Of a stretch of 64,000 nucleotides of DNA, positions 51,959 through 62,538 are shown in pieces. Origin of the DNA: Aestuariibacter salexigens DSM 15300 (GTDB lineage: Bacteria > Pseudomonadota > Gammaproteobacteria > Enterobacterales > Alteromonadaceae). Numbering within the stretch: the first letter of the stretch is position 1; each line of letters starts with the position of its first letter. The notes under the pieces are model-generated. The model was not told the origin of the DNA. It saw only the letters and a program-made list of their open reading frames with translations, and did not search any database. The translations under genes and the position numbers were made by a program. The DNA lies in the NCBI RefSeq assembly GCF_000429145.1, contig NZ_AUBH01000001.1, positions 620,001 to 684,000 of the forward strand, in the 5' to 3' direction.

Positions 51959-54496
51959 ATGAATTTTGAAATCTGGCTCCTTATCTTCCTCGCGATCATT
52001 GCCGGAACCGCGTTTTTCCGTTTGTCATTGGTAAATGCCAGCATGGTTGCTGCGGCATGGTTACTATTCGGCTCAATGACGGGCGATGTAGGCTTCTGGT
52101 CATGGTTAATTTTTGCAGTAGTCGCTATTCCTCTCAACGTTAAATCAGTGCGAATGGAATATTTAACTAAGCCGCTATTTGCTATGTATCGCCGCGTCAT
52201 GCCTGAAATGTCTAAAACAGAACAGGAAGCGATAGATGCCGGCACGGTATGGTGGGATGGTGAATTATTCAGTGGTGCACCAGACTGGCAAAAAATGCAT
52301 CAATACCCATCGCCCAGGCTGAGTAAGGAAGAGCAGGCGTTTCTGGATGTCCCGTGTAACAAAGTCTGTAACATGGTCGACGAGTGGCAAATTAACCACC
52401 AGGACGCAGATTTATCCCCAGAAATCTGGCAGTACCTTAAAGAACATAAGTTCTTTGCCATGATCATTAAGAAGCAATATGGCGGGCTGGAGTTTTCTGC
52501 CTATGCTCAGTCTCGGGTATTACAAAAACTCGCCGGTGTCAGTTCTGTGCTGTCTAGTACCGTAGGCGTACCCAACTCATTGGGACCAGGTGAATTACTC
52601 CAACACTACGGCACCAAAGAGCAGCAGGATTATTATTTACCCCGTCTGGCTGCCGGCGACGAAATCCCCTGCTTTGCACTGACTGGTCCAGAGGCTGGTT
52701 CAGACGCTGGCTCCATACCTGACATCGGTGTGGTGTGCGAAGGCGAATGGGAAGGCAAGAAGGTGTTGGGTATGAAACTCACCTTCTCAAAACGCTACAT
52801 TACACTGGCACCTGTCGCAACGGTGATAGGATTGGCCTTCAAACTTCAGGATCCCGATGGATTATTAGGCGATGAGGAAGATCTCGGCATCACTTGTGCG
52901 CTGATCCCCAGGGATACTAAGGGTCTCAATATTGGTCGTCGTCACTTCCCTTTGAATACCCCGTTCCAGAACGGCCCGCTTGATGCGAAAGATATGTTTG
53001 TGCCATTGGACTTCATCATTGGTGGACCACGTATGGCCGGTCAGGGTTGGAGAATGCTGGTTGAATGTCTGTCTGTTGGACGCTGTATCACCCTGCCCTC
53101 GACGTCTGCAGGCGGCACAAAATCCATGGCACTGTCGACGGGTGCGTATGCGCGGATACGCCGTCAATTCAAACTCCCCGTAGGTAAAATGGAAGGCATT
53201 GAAGAAATGCTGGCCAGAATTGGCGGCAACGCCTACCTGATGGATGCGGTAACACGCTTTTCAACCACAGCGGTTGACCAGGGTGAAAAGCCCTCAGTGA
53301 TATCTGCCATCTGTAAATATCACCTCACTGAAAAAATGCGCCAGTGTGTGAATGATGCCATGGATGTGCACGGCGGTAAGGGTGTCATGCTCGGGCCGAA
53401 CAATTATCTCGGACGTGGTTACCAGGGGGCCCCGATAGCCATCACTGTCGAAGGGGCGAATATTCTGACCCGTAATATGATGATTTTCGGTCAGGGTGCG
53501 ATGCGCTGTCACCCCTATGTGCTGGCAGAATTACATGCTGCTGCTCTGGACGACAAAGACGAGGCATTACACGCATTCGACAAAGCCATGTGGGGTCACA
53601 TCGGTTTTGTATTCAGCAATATGGTGCGCAGCGTATGGTACGGCATTGGCGGCACATTATTAGCTGGGGCGCCGTTTAAAGATGAAACTGCGCAGTACTA
53701 TCGTTCCATGCAAAGACTGGCAGCAAATCTGGCGTTTTTAACCGATGTGGCAATGGGCGTTCTTGGCGGTGAGCTAAAACGCAAAGAACGGTTATCAGCT
53801 CGTTTAGGTGATATTTTAAGCTACTTGTATCTCGCTTCTGCAACGCTAAAGCGTTTTGACGAACAAGGTCGCCTGAAAGATGATTTACCACTGTTACACT
53901 GGGCAATGCAGGACTCGCTGTGTAAAGCAGAAGCGGCTATCGTTGGCTTGCTGAACAACTTCCCAAATAAAGTGTTAGGAAAAGTGTTGCTGACAATGAT
54001 AATGCCGTTTGGCCAGCGACTATCACCACCGTCAGATGTCCTGGAACACCGCATTGCGACAATGTTACAAACCCCATCAGAAGCACGCACACGTCTTGGC
54101 GACGGACAGTATGTGACGCGCGAAGATGGCAACCTGCTCGGCGATCTTGAACAGACGTTGGATGATGTATTAGCCAGCGAACCTGTATATGACAGGATTT
54201 GTAAGGCACGTGGACAATACCTGCCTTTCACAGGACTGGACAAGCTGGCTCAGGACGCGCTTAAGGATGGTATTATCAATAAGGATGAAGCGGAACTGCT
54301 CACTCGAACGGAAGCAGGACGTTTACGTACTATAAACGTAGATGATTTTGATAACAGTGAACTTATCGCTGCAACGTCGTCACTAAATCAGGCTAAGGCA
54401 ACGCGCAAACGGACCACGTCTGCTTCAACCAAAACAGCGAAGAAAACGTCGACCACCAGAAAGCGGACGACGAAAAAAGAAGAAACAACTGCCTAG
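51959..54496 (+). CDS. fadE: acyl-CoA dehydrogenase FadE
   Basis: FadE catalyses the first, FAD-dependent step of fatty-acid beta-oxidation. The 845-residue protein has two N-terminal hydrophobic helices (about 3-60), the acyl-CoA dehydrogenase core ([33 protein letters not shown]) and a DUF1974 C-terminal region. It is longer than E. coli FadE (814) because of a low-complexity Lys/Arg/Thr/Ser-rich tail over the last 35 residues. GGTGA lies six bases before the ATG. A FadR-like site overlaps the promoter area. Confidence 0.95.
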   Translation: MNFEIWLLIFLAIIAGTAFFRLSLVNASMVAAAWLLFGSMTGDVGFWSWLIFAVVAIPLNVKSVRMEYLTKPLFAMYRRVMPEMSKTEQEAIDAGTVWWDGELFSGAPDWQKMHQYPSPRLSKEEQAFLDVPCNKVCNMVDEWQINHQDADLSPEIWQYLKEHKFFAMIIKKQYGGLEFSAYAQSRVLQKLAGVSSVLSSTVGVPNSLGPGELLQHYGTKEQQDYYLPRLAAGDEIPCFALTGPEAGSDAGSIPDIGVVCEGEWEGKKVLGMKLTFSKRYITLAPVATVIGLAFKLQDPDGLLGDEEDLGITCALIPRDTKGLNIGRRHFPLNTPFQNGPLDAKDMFVPLDFIIGGPRMAGQGWRMLVECLSVGRCITLPSTSAGGTKSMALSTGAYARIRRQFKLPVGKMEGIEEMLARIGGNAYLMDAVTRFSTTAVDQGEKPSVISAICKYHLTEKMRQCVNDAMDVHGGKGVMLGPNNYLGRGYQGAPIAITVEGANILTRNMMIFGQGAMRCHPYVLAELHAAALDDKDEALHAFDKAMWGHIGFVFSNMVRSVWYGIGGTLLAGAPFKDETAQYYRSMQRLAANLAFLTDVAMGVLGGELKRKERLSARLGDILSYLYLASATLKRFDEQGRLKDDLPLLHWAMQDSLCKAEAAIVGLLNNFPNKVLGKVLLTMIMPFGQRLSPPSDVLEHRIATMLQTPSEARTRLGDGQYVTREDGNLLGDLEQTLDDVLASEPVYDRICKARGQYLPFTGLDKLAQDALKDGIINKDEAELLTRTEAGRLRTINVDDFDNSELIAATSSLNQAKATRKRTTSASTKTAKKTSTTRKRTTKKEETTA

Positions 54497-55498
54497 CTAG
54501 CGCGTTAAAGCGCGCTCAAACATGGCCTTCTTTTCAGTGTCTGATAAGAAGGCCTGCTCTACCCCGTTACGCTGTATCTGTGCGAGTTGCTGTTCATTAA
54601 ACCCGATAACGCGATGCGCCACGTCATATTCGTACTGAATATCTATCGCGGATACACCGGGATCATCGGTATTCAGGGTTACGGGTAAGCCGCGTTCGAA
54701 AAACTGTCGCATTGGATGGGATGGTATATCCTGTACGGTTGCGGTCTGATAATTTGACGTCGGGCAGGATTCTATACCGATATTATTGTCGGCCAGATAG
54801 TCCATCAATGTAGGATCCTGTATGGCTGCTACACAATGGCCAATACGCGTCGCACCCAATAGTTTTATTGCATTCCAGATACTTTCCGGGCCTGCCGCTT
54901 CGCCTGCATGGACGGTAACCTGCCATCCAGCATCACGGCCTTTATCGAATAAACCTTTAAACAGCTCTGCAGGATAATTAATTTCATCACCCGCCAGATC
55001 TAACGCTGTGATATCCGTTTTATGGGCCAATAACCCTTCAAGCTCTTGCTGGCAGGCTTGCACGCCAAATGTTCTCGACAATATGCCTATCAGGTTGGCT
55101 TTAACACCAAAATCCGTCTCACCCTGCCGGACACCATCCACTACGGCAGCAACAACCTCAGCAACGTTGAGATTATGGGGCTGCGCCATGTAATAAGGTG
55201 AAAATCGTAGCTCGACATAATCCAGGTTTTCGTTGAATGCGTCCTGCATATTGGCGTAAGCAACCTGACGACACGCATCAACATCGGCCAACACCGAAAT
55301 GCCATAATCAAGGCGCTTCAAAAACGCTAATAAGTCACTGGTTTTGTCCTGAATCTGCGCCAGCGGGATTAATTCCTCCAGGCTCGACGCAGACAATTGG
55401 ATATCATATTTTTGCGCCAGCTCCCAGATAAGAGCAGGCTTGATGTTGCCATCCAGATGACGATGTAAGTCAACCAATGGCAATTGTGTATTGATCAT
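54497..55498 (-). CDS. add: adenosine deaminase
   Basis: The zinc enzyme converts adenosine to inosine. The 333-residue TIM barrel has the metal-binding DLHRHLDGN, VHAGEAAG (catalytic Glu), GHCVAA and LNTDDPGVS. It ends one base after the convergent fadE stop. Adenine deaminase activity is possible in this family, but motifs and length favour adenosine. Confidence 0.92.
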   Translation of the reverse strand: MINTQLPLVDLHRHLDGNIKPALIWELAQKYDIQLSASSLEELIPLAQIQDKTSDLLAFLKRLDYGISVLADVDACRQVAYANMQDAFNENLDYVELRFSPYYMAQPHNLNVAEVVAAVVDGVRQGETDFGVKANLIGILSRTFGVQACQQELEGLLAHKTDITALDLAGDEINYPAELFKGLFDKGRDAGWQVTVHAGEAAGPESIWNAIKLLGATRIGHCVAAIQDPTLMDYLADNNIGIESCPTSNYQTATVQDIPSHPMRQFFERGLPVTLNTDDPGVSAIDIQYEYDVAHRVIGFNEQQLAQIQRNGVEQAFLSDTEKKAMFERALTR

Positions 55499-55521
55499 AA
55501 GATTACCCGCGTTGGCGTGAA

Positions 55522-56157
55522 TTAATCGAGATTAAGGTTTTCAACCAACAGCACGGCTTGGGTGCGTGAATTGACATTCAGTTTTTTGAATATTGCACTG
55601 ATGTGCGCCTTAATCGTGGCTTCGGTCACATGCATATCATCGGCAATTTGCTTATTCATCAGGCCATGCTGAAGCTTCTTGAGCACTTCGAATTGCTTCG
55701 GTGTTAACTCTCGCAACTTTTCTGCGGCATTTAAAGCATTGTCATCAACGCTATCGAGTTTCGTTTCGATATCAGCCGGTAACCAGCTATTGCCCGCCAG
55801 AACCTGGTTGATGGCAGCACCAATATCTACAGTACGGGTGGATTTAGGAATAAACGCTCTGGCACCAAAACGCATGACCTGAGCAATAACCGTTAAATCT
55901 TCATTCGCCGAAATCACGGCGACAGGCAACTGTGGGTAATCGCTTGCCAGCCGGATTAAACCGTAAAAGTGATCACAGCCGGGCATTTGCAGGTCAAGCA
56001 GCACTAAATCAATATCTCGATTTTTCTCAATAACAGCGAGTAATGTATCAAGCGAGTCCGCCTCGAGCATATTTACTGGGCCAACAACAGGCGGTAAAGC
56101 AGCAATGAGCGCTTCTCTGAATAACGGGTGATCATCTGCGATGAGGATTTTTTTCAT
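55522..56157 (-). CDS. LuxR-family response regulator, CrbR/ErdR-like
   Basis: This 211-residue protein (ATG at 56157; a TTG four codons upstream is in frame) has a receiver domain with D8-D9, phospho-acceptor D55 (LVLLDLQMPG) and lysine in IPKST. A LuxR helix-turn-helix lies at about 150-205 (LTPKQFEVLKKLQHG, TEATIKAHISAIF). It lies downstream of acs on the same strand. In Vibrio and Pseudomonas a regulator of this type (CrbR/ErdR) controls acs as part of the acetate switch. I infer the same role by context; the cognate kinase is not present. Confidence 0.85.
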   Translation of the reverse strand: MKKILIADDHPLFREALIAALPPVVGPVNMLEADSLDTLLAVIEKNRDIDLVLLDLQMPGCDHFYGLIRLASDYPQLPVAVISANEDLTVIAQVMRFGARAFIPKSTRTVDIGAAINQVLAGNSWLPADIETKLDSVDDNALNAAEKLRELTPKQFEVLKKLQHGLMNKQIADDMHVTEATIKAHISAIFKKLNVNSRTQAVLLVENLNLD

Positions 56158-56223
56158 ATCGACGTGCAATACACCTTAATAATTATAGGGATAGACTAAT
56201 ACTTTAGGTTAACAAGGTGAAGT

Positions 56224-56253
56224 AAAAAAGCCGCCTGAGGACACAGCGGCTTT
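56224..56253 (-). terminator. rho-independent terminator after acs
   Basis: AAAGCCGC (56227-56234) and GCGGCTTT (56246-56253) form an 8-bp stem with an 11-base loop, followed on the minus strand by TTTTTTAC. It separates acs from the response regulator gene. Confidence 0.85.
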
Positions 56254-56276
56254 GTAGCTAACATTAATGATAAAAA

Positions 56277-58223
56277 TTAGCGATTAAGCCTGTTCTCAAT
56301 GAGCTGCTCTACCACGCCAGGCTCTGCCAGCGTCGAAGTATCACCCAGTTGAGCGAAATCATTTTCAGCAATCTTTCGCAAAATGCGACGCATGATTTTC
56401 CCGGAGCGGGTTTTTGGCAGGCCACTGGTCCATTGAATGTGGTCTGGCGAGGCGATAGGGCTGAGATCTTCCCTCACCCATTTACGCACTTCCGTAGTTA
56501 ATTCATCGCTGACGTCGGTGCTTGCAGTGGGCAGCAGGTAAACATAAATGCCCTGCCCTTTAATATCATGTGGATAGCCAACCACAGCCGCTTCGGCAAC
56601 GGCAGGATGGGCAACCAGAGAGCTTTCAATTTCAGCCGTACCTAACCGGTGTCCTGACACGTTTAGCACGTCATCTACGCGACCAGTAATCCAGTAGTAC
56701 CCATCGTTATCCCTGCGCACCCCGTCGCCCGCAAAATACTGTCCTTCATAAGTAGAAAAATAGGTTTGTACAAATCGCTCGTGATCGCCCCAAAGCGTCC
56801 TGGCCTGTCCGGGCCAGGAATCCGCAATCGTCAGATTACCTTCTGCTTCACCTTGCAATGCCTGCCCGTTAGTATCCACTACCTGAGGTTTGACACCAAA
56901 AAAAGGCAGTGTTGCAGAGCCTGGCTTTAATGCAGTTGCGCCTGGCAACGGCGTGATCATGATGCCTCCGGTTTCAGTTTGCCACCAGGTATCGACGATC
57001 GGACACTGACTGTTGCCAATGACCCGGTAATACCACTCCCAGGCTTCAGGGTTGATAGGTTCACCAACGCTGCCCAGCACGCGCAATGTGCTGCGTTCGC
57101 TACCTTGTCCAGGTTCGTCCCCCTTTGCCATTAATGCGCGAATGGCAGTGGGTGCAGTATAAAGAATATTCACCTTATGTTTATCTACCACCTGGCCAAT
57201 GCGTTTCACATCAGGATAGTTGGGCACGCCTTCAAACATCAGAGTGGTCGCACCGTTCGCCAGTGGGCCATACACAATATAGGAATGTCCCGTCACCCAG
57301 CCTACGTCCGCCGCACACCAATAAATATCATCCGGGTGGTAGTCAAACACATAGTGATGCGTCAGCGAGGCATAGACCAGATAGCCGCCCGTGGTATGCA
57401 GCACTCCTTTTGGTTTGCCGGTGCTACCAGAGGTATACAGGATGAACAGTGGGTCTTCAGCGTTCATTACCTCGACAGGACACTCTGTTGAGCAATCTTG
57501 TACCAATTCGTGCCACCATACATCAACATCACTGTTCCACTCTGGCTCGGCATCAGTATGTTGCAACACGACAACGTGACGGATGGGTGTGTTTTTCTCG
57601 CTGGCCAATGCTTTATCAACATTGTCTTTGAGCGCCACTCGCCCGCCACCGCGGCGACCTTCATTTGCCGTAATCACTAAGCAGGCATCACAATCCTCGA
57701 TACGATCGGCGATGGCGTTTGGTGAAAAGCCGCCGAACACGACTGAATGGATCGCGCCGATACGGGCACAAGCGAGCATCGCATACGCCGCCTCGGGAAC
57801 CATTGGCATGTAAATAATGACGCGGTCCCCTTTTTTTACACCGAGCTTTTTAAGGCCATTAGCCAGTCTGCTCACTTCTTCTTTTAACTCGGCGTAACTG
57901 ATGTGCTTATCCCACTCAGGCTCGTCGCCTTCCCAGATAATCGCGGTTTTATCGGGGGTTGCTTCTGCGTGACGGTCTACACAATTAAAACACGCATTAA
58001 GCTGGCCATCTTCGTACCACTTAATACTGACATTATCTTTGCTAAAGGATGTGTTTTTGACTCGCGTAAACGGCGTTATCCAGTCAAGACGTTTAGCCTG
58101 CTGTGACCAGAACCCCTCAGGATCGGTCACCGACTGCTCATATAACTGCTGATACCCCTGACTATCGATATGCGCTCTGGAGGCTGTGCGCTCCCCCACC
58201 GGATACAACTTTACTTCATGCAT
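56277..58223 (-). CDS. acs: acetyl-CoA synthetase
   Basis: Acs activates acetate to acetyl-CoA through acetyl-AMP. The 648-residue protein has P-loop-like [37 protein letters not shown] and [11 protein letters not shown], whose final lysine is K609, the site controlled by reversible acetylation. It is divergent from cmoA. A LuxR-type response regulator gene follows after a terminator. Confidence 0.97.
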   Translation of the reverse strand: MHEVKLYPVGERTASRAHIDSQGYQQLYEQSVTDPEGFWSQQAKRLDWITPFTRVKNTSFSKDNVSIKWYEDGQLNACFNCVDRHAEATPDKTAIIWEGDEPEWDKHISYAELKEEVSRLANGLKKLGVKKGDRVIIYMPMVPEAAYAMLACARIGAIHSVVFGGFSPNAIADRIEDCDACLVITANEGRRGGGRVALKDNVDKALASEKNTPIRHVVVLQHTDAEPEWNSDVDVWWHELVQDCSTECPVEVMNAEDPLFILYTSGSTGKPKGVLHTTGGYLVYASLTHHYVFDYHPDDIYWCAADVGWVTGHSYIVYGPLANGATTLMFEGVPNYPDVKRIGQVVDKHKVNILYTAPTAIRALMAKGDEPGQGSERSTLRVLGSVGEPINPEAWEWYYRVIGNSQCPIVDTWWQTETGGIMITPLPGATALKPGSATLPFFGVKPQVVDTNGQALQGEAEGNLTIADSWPGQARTLWGDHERFVQTYFSTYEGQYFAGDGVRRDNDGYYWITGRVDDVLNVSGHRLGTAEIESSLVAHPAVAEAAVVGYPHDIKGQGIYVYLLPTASTDVSDELTTEVRKWVREDLSPIASPDHIQWTSGLPKTRSGKIMRRILRKIAENDFAQLGDTSTLAEPGVVEQLIENRLNR

Positions 58224-58392
58224 GTGACTGTCCTGTCTACAAATAAGATGAGAATAAATTACATGGTTCCAGTTGGAAATGCCAAGTCACCAAACATATT
58301 CATGATCTGTGTCAAACCGATTTCAAAATTGCCCAAAACACGCCACAAAGGTAGAATGGCGCCCGTTTTCAACAAGACCCAAGGTATGCAGT

Positions 58393-59136
58393 GTGAGTCC
58401 AGTTATTGGCGGCAAAGACAAGCTGTTTGCCACGCAGCGGGAGCGCGTGGGTGATTTTCGTTTCGATGACAGCGTAGCCGACGTTTTTCCGGACATGATT
58501 GAGCGCTCAGTTCCCGGCTATCCCACAATTGTGGATGGCATAGGACAGCTTGCCGCTCGCTATGCGCAACCCCACACTCAGCTTTACGATTTAGGTTGTT
58601 CGCTTGGTGCCGTCACGGTGGCGATGCGTCATTACCTCAACACACCCGACTGTCAGATCATTGCAGTTGATAACTCAGAAGCGATGGTGGCGCGCTGCAG
58701 ACGCCATATTCAGGCATATAAATCGAACACGCCTGCAGACGTTATCCTGCAGGACATTAACGACACACCAATATCCGATGCTTCAGTGGTTGCTATGAAT
58801 TTCACCTTGCAATTTATCCAGCCACATGAGCGAGAGCCACTACTGACACGTATTTTTGCGGGGCTAAAACCTGGCGGAGTGTTGTTACTATCTGAAAAGG
58901 TTCGCCATGAAACTGAGCCTGGTGATGAAATGCTGGTCGATTTGCACCATGAATTTAAACGACGCAACGGCTACAGCGAACTGGAAATTAGTCAAAAGCG
59001 CACGGCCCTGGAAAATGTGATGAAGATCGACAGCGTCGAAACACAAACGTCTCGTCTGCGCTCTGTTGGTTTTACTGACGTTATCACCTGGTTCCGTTGT
59101 TTTAATTTTGTCTCGATGGTTGCAGTAAAATCATGA
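58393..59136 (+). CDS. cmoA: carboxy-S-adenosyl-L-methionine synthase CmoA
   Basis: CmoA makes carboxy-SAM from SAM and prephenate for wobble uridine modification. Starting at GTG 58393 it has 247 residues, exactly the E. coli length, and begins close to the conserved [24 protein letters not shown]. The SAM site [14 protein letters not shown] and MNFTLQFI are intact. An upstream ATG would add 28 residues without homology. It overlaps cmoB by 4 bp. Confidence 0.94.
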   Translation: MSPVIGGKDKLFATQRERVGDFRFDDSVADVFPDMIERSVPGYPTIVDGIGQLAARYAQPHTQLYDLGCSLGAVTVAMRHYLNTPDCQIIAVDNSEAMVARCRRHIQAYKSNTPADVILQDINDTPISDASVVAMNFTLQFIQPHEREPLLTRIFAGLKPGGVLLLSEKVRHETEPGDEMLVDLHHEFKRRNGYSELEISQKRTALENVMKIDSVETQTSRLRSVGFTDVITWFRCFNFVSMVAVKS

Positions 59137-60128
59137 CCCTGGCACAGCAGTGGCTGCCACAGCAGTGGTTCCAGCAATTTTATGCACGTATCTCGATGAC
59201 GCCGCTTAGTCATTGGCTTGATACGCTACCTGCACAGCTAACCCACTGGCAAAAACATGATGTTCACGGAGAGTTTGCCAAGTGGCAGCGCTTACTTGCC
59301 AAACTGCCTTCGACAACCCCTTCTCACATAAATTTAACTGACTCAGTGACCATTGGGCTAGAACAAGACATCGAGCCCTACACCCAAAAACAAATAAAAG
59401 GGCTGCTGCAACAATTTATGCCGTGGCGCAAAGGCCCTTATTCTATTCACGGTGTGGAAATCGATACCGAATGGCGCTCAGACTGGAAATGGCAACGCTT
59501 GTGCAACCATATTAGCCCGCTACAAGGACGCACTGTACTGGATGTTGGCTGCGGCAGTGGCTACCATATGTGGCGCATGCTTGGCGACGAGGCTGATCTA
59601 GTGGTAGGCATCGATCCCACTGATTTATTTCTGATCCAATTTCAGGCCATTAAGCATTTTCACCCCCACGACGATATTCACCTGTTACCGGTAGGTATTG
59701 AACAGATGCCCGACTTGCAGGCATTTGATACCGTGTTTTCCATGGGCGTGCTTTATCATCGAAAAAGCCCGATTGACTTTTTACTGAAACTAAAACAGCA
59801 GCTTAAAAGGGGCGGCGAACTCATCCTCGAAACGCTGGTGGTAAATGGCGATGAAACCACGGTGCTGATGGCAGGCGAGCGCTACGCACAAATGCGCAAC
59901 GTGTGGTACCTGCCAAGCGTAAAGGCTCTCACCGTGTGGATGTCGCGCTGCGGCTTTTCTAACATACGCTGCGTCGATATCAGTTACACCAGCACCGACG
60001 AGCAGCGTGCTACCGAATGGATGCCCAATCAGTCGCTGCAAGATTTCCTCGACCCTGACGATCCGAGCTTAACCATAGAAGGTTATCCCGCTCCTCAGCG
60101 CGCGGTGCTGATTGCAGAGCGATCATAA
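59133..60128 (+). CDS. cmoB: tRNA U34 carboxymethyltransferase CmoB
   Basis: CmoB transfers the carboxymethyl group of carboxy-SAM to 5-hydroxyuridine 34, giving cmo5U. The 331-residue protein (E. coli 323) has [20 protein letters not shown], the SAM motif [15 protein letters not shown], and [16 protein letters not shown]. It is translationally coupled to cmoA. Confidence 0.95.
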   Translation: MTLAQQWLPQQWFQQFYARISMTPLSHWLDTLPAQLTHWQKHDVHGEFAKWQRLLAKLPSTTPSHINLTDSVTIGLEQDIEPYTQKQIKGLLQQFMPWRKGPYSIHGVEIDTEWRSDWKWQRLCNHISPLQGRTVLDVGCGSGYHMWRMLGDEADLVVGIDPTDLFLIQFQAIKHFHPHDDIHLLPVGIEQMPDLQAFDTVFSMGVLYHRKSPIDFLLKLKQQLKRGGELILETLVVNGDETTVLMAGERYAQMRNVWYLPSVKALTVWMSRCGFSNIRCVDISYTSTDEQRATEWMPNQSLQDFLDPDDPSLTIEGYPAPQRAVLIAERS

Positions 60129-60134
60129 CTTGTT

Positions 60135-60154
60135 CGGCGCCTATCACGGCGCCG
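60135..60154. other. G+C-rich hairpin between convergent cmoB and DUF418 gene
   Basis: CGGCGCC (60135-60141) and GGCGCCG (60148-60154) form a perfect 7-bp stem with a 6-base loop just beyond the cmoB stop. There is no T-tract on either side, so termination here may need Rho or be weak. Confidence 0.45.
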
Positions 60155-60159
60155 TGCGG

Positions 60160-61473
60160 TCAGGCAGGCTGTGAAACCAGCTTATTCGACGACAGGCTGC
60201 CGTAGGTCATCGAACGCCACAGCCATTCCAGCGGACCAAAACGATATTTGTTTAACCACCACATACTGAATATGGCCTGACACACCCAGATAGCGGCAAT
60301 TGCAATCCATACCTCGTAACGGTCGACTTTACCGTGTAACGATAAACCGGGCCCATACCAAATAAACACCTGAAAAACAGATTGAACAAGGTAATTGGTA
60401 AATGCCATTCTGCCCAGAGCGGAGAAAACCGTTTGTAATCCTTTCAGTAAGCCAAATCTGACAAGACAGAATATCAGTCCGACATGTCCTAGTGATAACG
60501 CAATTCGGCGCAGTTGATAGGTCGAATTTAAGTGCCCGAGTGCGTCGTAGGAAAAATCACTTGTGTACAGCACCACCGAACGCAACACGCCCAGACTGAT
60601 ACCGACTCCATACCCTATTAGCAGTAGATACACATAGGTAGCGTTTGCAGCTTTTCCTGTCAGTACGCCTGTTCGCGCCAGAATAATACCCAGGGTAACC
60701 ATAAACAGGCAATCGAATAAAAACCGGTAAAAACCGACATCTGAAAACCTGTCTGCATATTTACTCCAGCTCTGCTGTGAGAATTTGATAACGTTGGCTT
60801 CATTTACCCAGTTATCTTTTTCTCTTGCTTCATCCGTGCCTGTCCATTTATCGAGTTTTTTCTGCCATTTTTCTACCGACTTCTGCTGTGTACTGTCCAG
60901 TTCATTACCGGCTTGCTGGTGCGCAACGGCTTCATTATATGCCTTTCTGTCCTTGTCATCGTTAGCCATTCTATTCAATGAAAAAAGGTTTGATGCCACA
61001 AATAAAACCACAAACACAACCAGCAATTGCTTCATAGGAAGTCGTCTCAATGGAAACAGGAACAGCCCACAAATTCCGTAAAAAAGTAAAATGTCGTATG
61101 GATATAAAATGACGAATGTATTGATCAAACCAAACATGATCAGCAGCAACATTCGCCTGCCATGCAGCTCTATACCGTTGCTATTGCCTTTATTGTCCAT
61201 GCGATCAAGAAAAATAACGATGCCCGCACCAAATAACAGTGAAAACAAGCCGCGCATTGCGCCTTCAAAATAAATGGCCATGGAGGACCAGGCCGCGAAA
61301 TTGACTGCTCCCTCGCCCCCACCAGACAGGAAATTAAAATAGGCGCTATCGTAAAGCGCCATACCAGTGGAGTTCATAATCAGTATGCCCAGTAACGCGA
61401 AACCTCGAGCGACGTCCAGACCAGAAATTCTTTCATTGATATCCGCTGGCCCGGCTTTGGAAAAAATGTCCAT
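60160..61473 (-). CDS. DUF418 (YeiB-family) membrane protein
   Basis: This 437-residue integral membrane protein has about nine or ten hydrophobic helices. It starts with the family mark RISGLDVARGFALLGILIMN, and the C-terminal DUF418 domain ends in KYRFGPLEWLWRSMTYG. A hydrophilic loop lies at about 175-225. The role of the family is unknown, with transport suggested. It converges with cmoB and is divergent from the glycerate kinase gene. Confidence 0.88.
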   Translation of the reverse strand: MDIFSKAGPADINERISGLDVARGFALLGILIMNSTGMALYDSAYFNFLSGGGEGAVNFAAWSSMAIYFEGAMRGLFSLLFGAGIVIFLDRMDNKGNSNGIELHGRRMLLLIMFGLINTFVILYPYDILLFYGICGLFLFPLRRLPMKQLLVVFVVLFVASNLFSLNRMANDDKDRKAYNEAVAHQQAGNELDSTQQKSVEKWQKKLDKWTGTDEAREKDNWVNEANVIKFSQQSWSKYADRFSDVGFYRFLFDCLFMVTLGIILARTGVLTGKAANATYVYLLLIGYGVGISLGVLRSVVLYTSDFSYDALGHLNSTYQLRRIALSLGHVGLIFCLVRFGLLKGLQTVFSALGRMAFTNYLVQSVFQVFIWYGPGLSLHGKVDRYEVWIAIAAIWVCQAIFSMWWLNKYRFGPLEWLWRSMTYGSLSSNKLVSQPA

Positions 61474-61593
61474 TGAGATAATCCTTTTGATAAGTGGTTA
61501 GTTTTTAACCATCACATGTAAAGCTAGCAGGTAACCTCAACTACACAAATATTATTTACCGTCATACTCAACTGAACATTGAACTCCCAAGGC

Positions 61594-61609
61594 TGGCACA
61601 AAAGTTGAT
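61594..61609 (+). promoter_or_regulatory. sigma-54-like promoter before the glucosylglycerate genes
   Basis: TGGCAC (61594-61599), a 5-base spacer, then TTGAT (61605-61609) matches the sigma-54 consensus TGGCAC-N5-TTGCW at all but the C of the -12 element. It would start transcription around 61621, leaving a leader of roughly 45 bases to the ATG at 61666. No convincing sigma-70 pair is visible nearby. An enhancer site was not identified. Confidence 0.45.
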
Positions 61610-61665
61610 GTATGCTTGATAAGCCATCGTTAAATTCAGGCTAGCCCGAGGAACGCATAGCCCTT

Positions 61666-62538
61666 ATGTTAAACGAGTTCATAGATAAGCATCGACTAAG
61701 TGAGAGCTTCAAACAGGTTGCACAAAATTGGTACAACCCGTTAATAGACAACATTTTATTGCACCATGATGATGCAAAGCGGCCATTTTGTGTCGGCATT
61801 AATGGTTGTCAGGGGTCGGGAAAATCCACCTTATCAGATTATTTATGCGAAAAGCTGCAAGCAGAGCATGGCCTGAATGTCGCCGTGTTATCACTTGATG
61901 ATTTTTATCTTAGCAAAGAGCAACGCGCGGCACTGGCGATAAAAGTTCATCCTATGCTGTCGACCAGAGGTGTACCTGGCACCCACAGTGTCAGCCTTAT
62001 TGAGAAAACCCTCGATAGATTATCTGAATACGGTACTGCCTCGATACCCAGATTCAACAAGGCCAATGACGATCCCTTCCCCGTCACACAGTGGCCCACC
62101 ATGAATACGCCGGTCGATATCGTCTTGTTTGAAGGCTGGTGCTGGGGCGTTGCTCCGCAAACGGAACAACAGCTTATCGCACCAGTAAATCAACTTGAGG
62201 AGCATAATGATGCATTGGGTGTATGGCGACATTTCGTTAATCAGCAGCTAAATCAGTTCTACCAACCACTCTATCAGCGCATGGATTACTGGCTGATGCT
62301 TAAATCGCCCTCATTTGATTGTGTTTTTAACTGGCGCTGTGAACAGGAACAAAAGCTGGCACTTAAAATGAAAGATAAAGGTGCGACAGCGTTGATGTCA
62401 GACGCGCAGATCGCCACCTTTATCCAATATTATCAGCGCCTGACGGAGCACGCGCTTGCGACACTGCCAGCGCGCTGCAATTGCGTATTAGAACTCGATG
62501 CACAGCGCAATATTGTAAACGCAGAATATGGTGACTGA
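61666..62538 (+). CDS. P-loop kinase, probable D-glycerate 3-kinase (GLYK/Tda10-like)
   Basis: This 290-residue kinase has P-loop GCQGSGKS (47-54), a VLSLDDFYLS acceptor loop, the RGVPGTHS segment, PRFNKANDDPFP and FEGWCWGV. These mark the plant-type D-glycerate kinase and yeast Tda10 group. It would turn D-glycerate into 3-phosphoglycerate, which is the acceptor used by the synthase encoded two genes on. It overlaps the phosphatase gene by 1 bp. The substrate is inferred from family and context. Confidence 0.8.
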   Translation: MLNEFIDKHRLSESFKQVAQNWYNPLIDNILLHHDDAKRPFCVGINGCQGSGKSTLSDYLCEKLQAEHGLNVAVLSLDDFYLSKEQRAALAIKVHPMLSTRGVPGTHSVSLIEKTLDRLSEYGTASIPRFNKANDDPFPVTQWPTMNTPVDIVLFEGWCWGVAPQTEQQLIAPVNQLEEHNDALGVWRHFVNQQLNQFYQPLYQRMDYWLMLKSPSFDCVFNWRCEQEQKLALKMKDKGATALMSDAQIATFIQYYQRLTEHALATLPARCNCVLELDAQRNIVNAEYGD

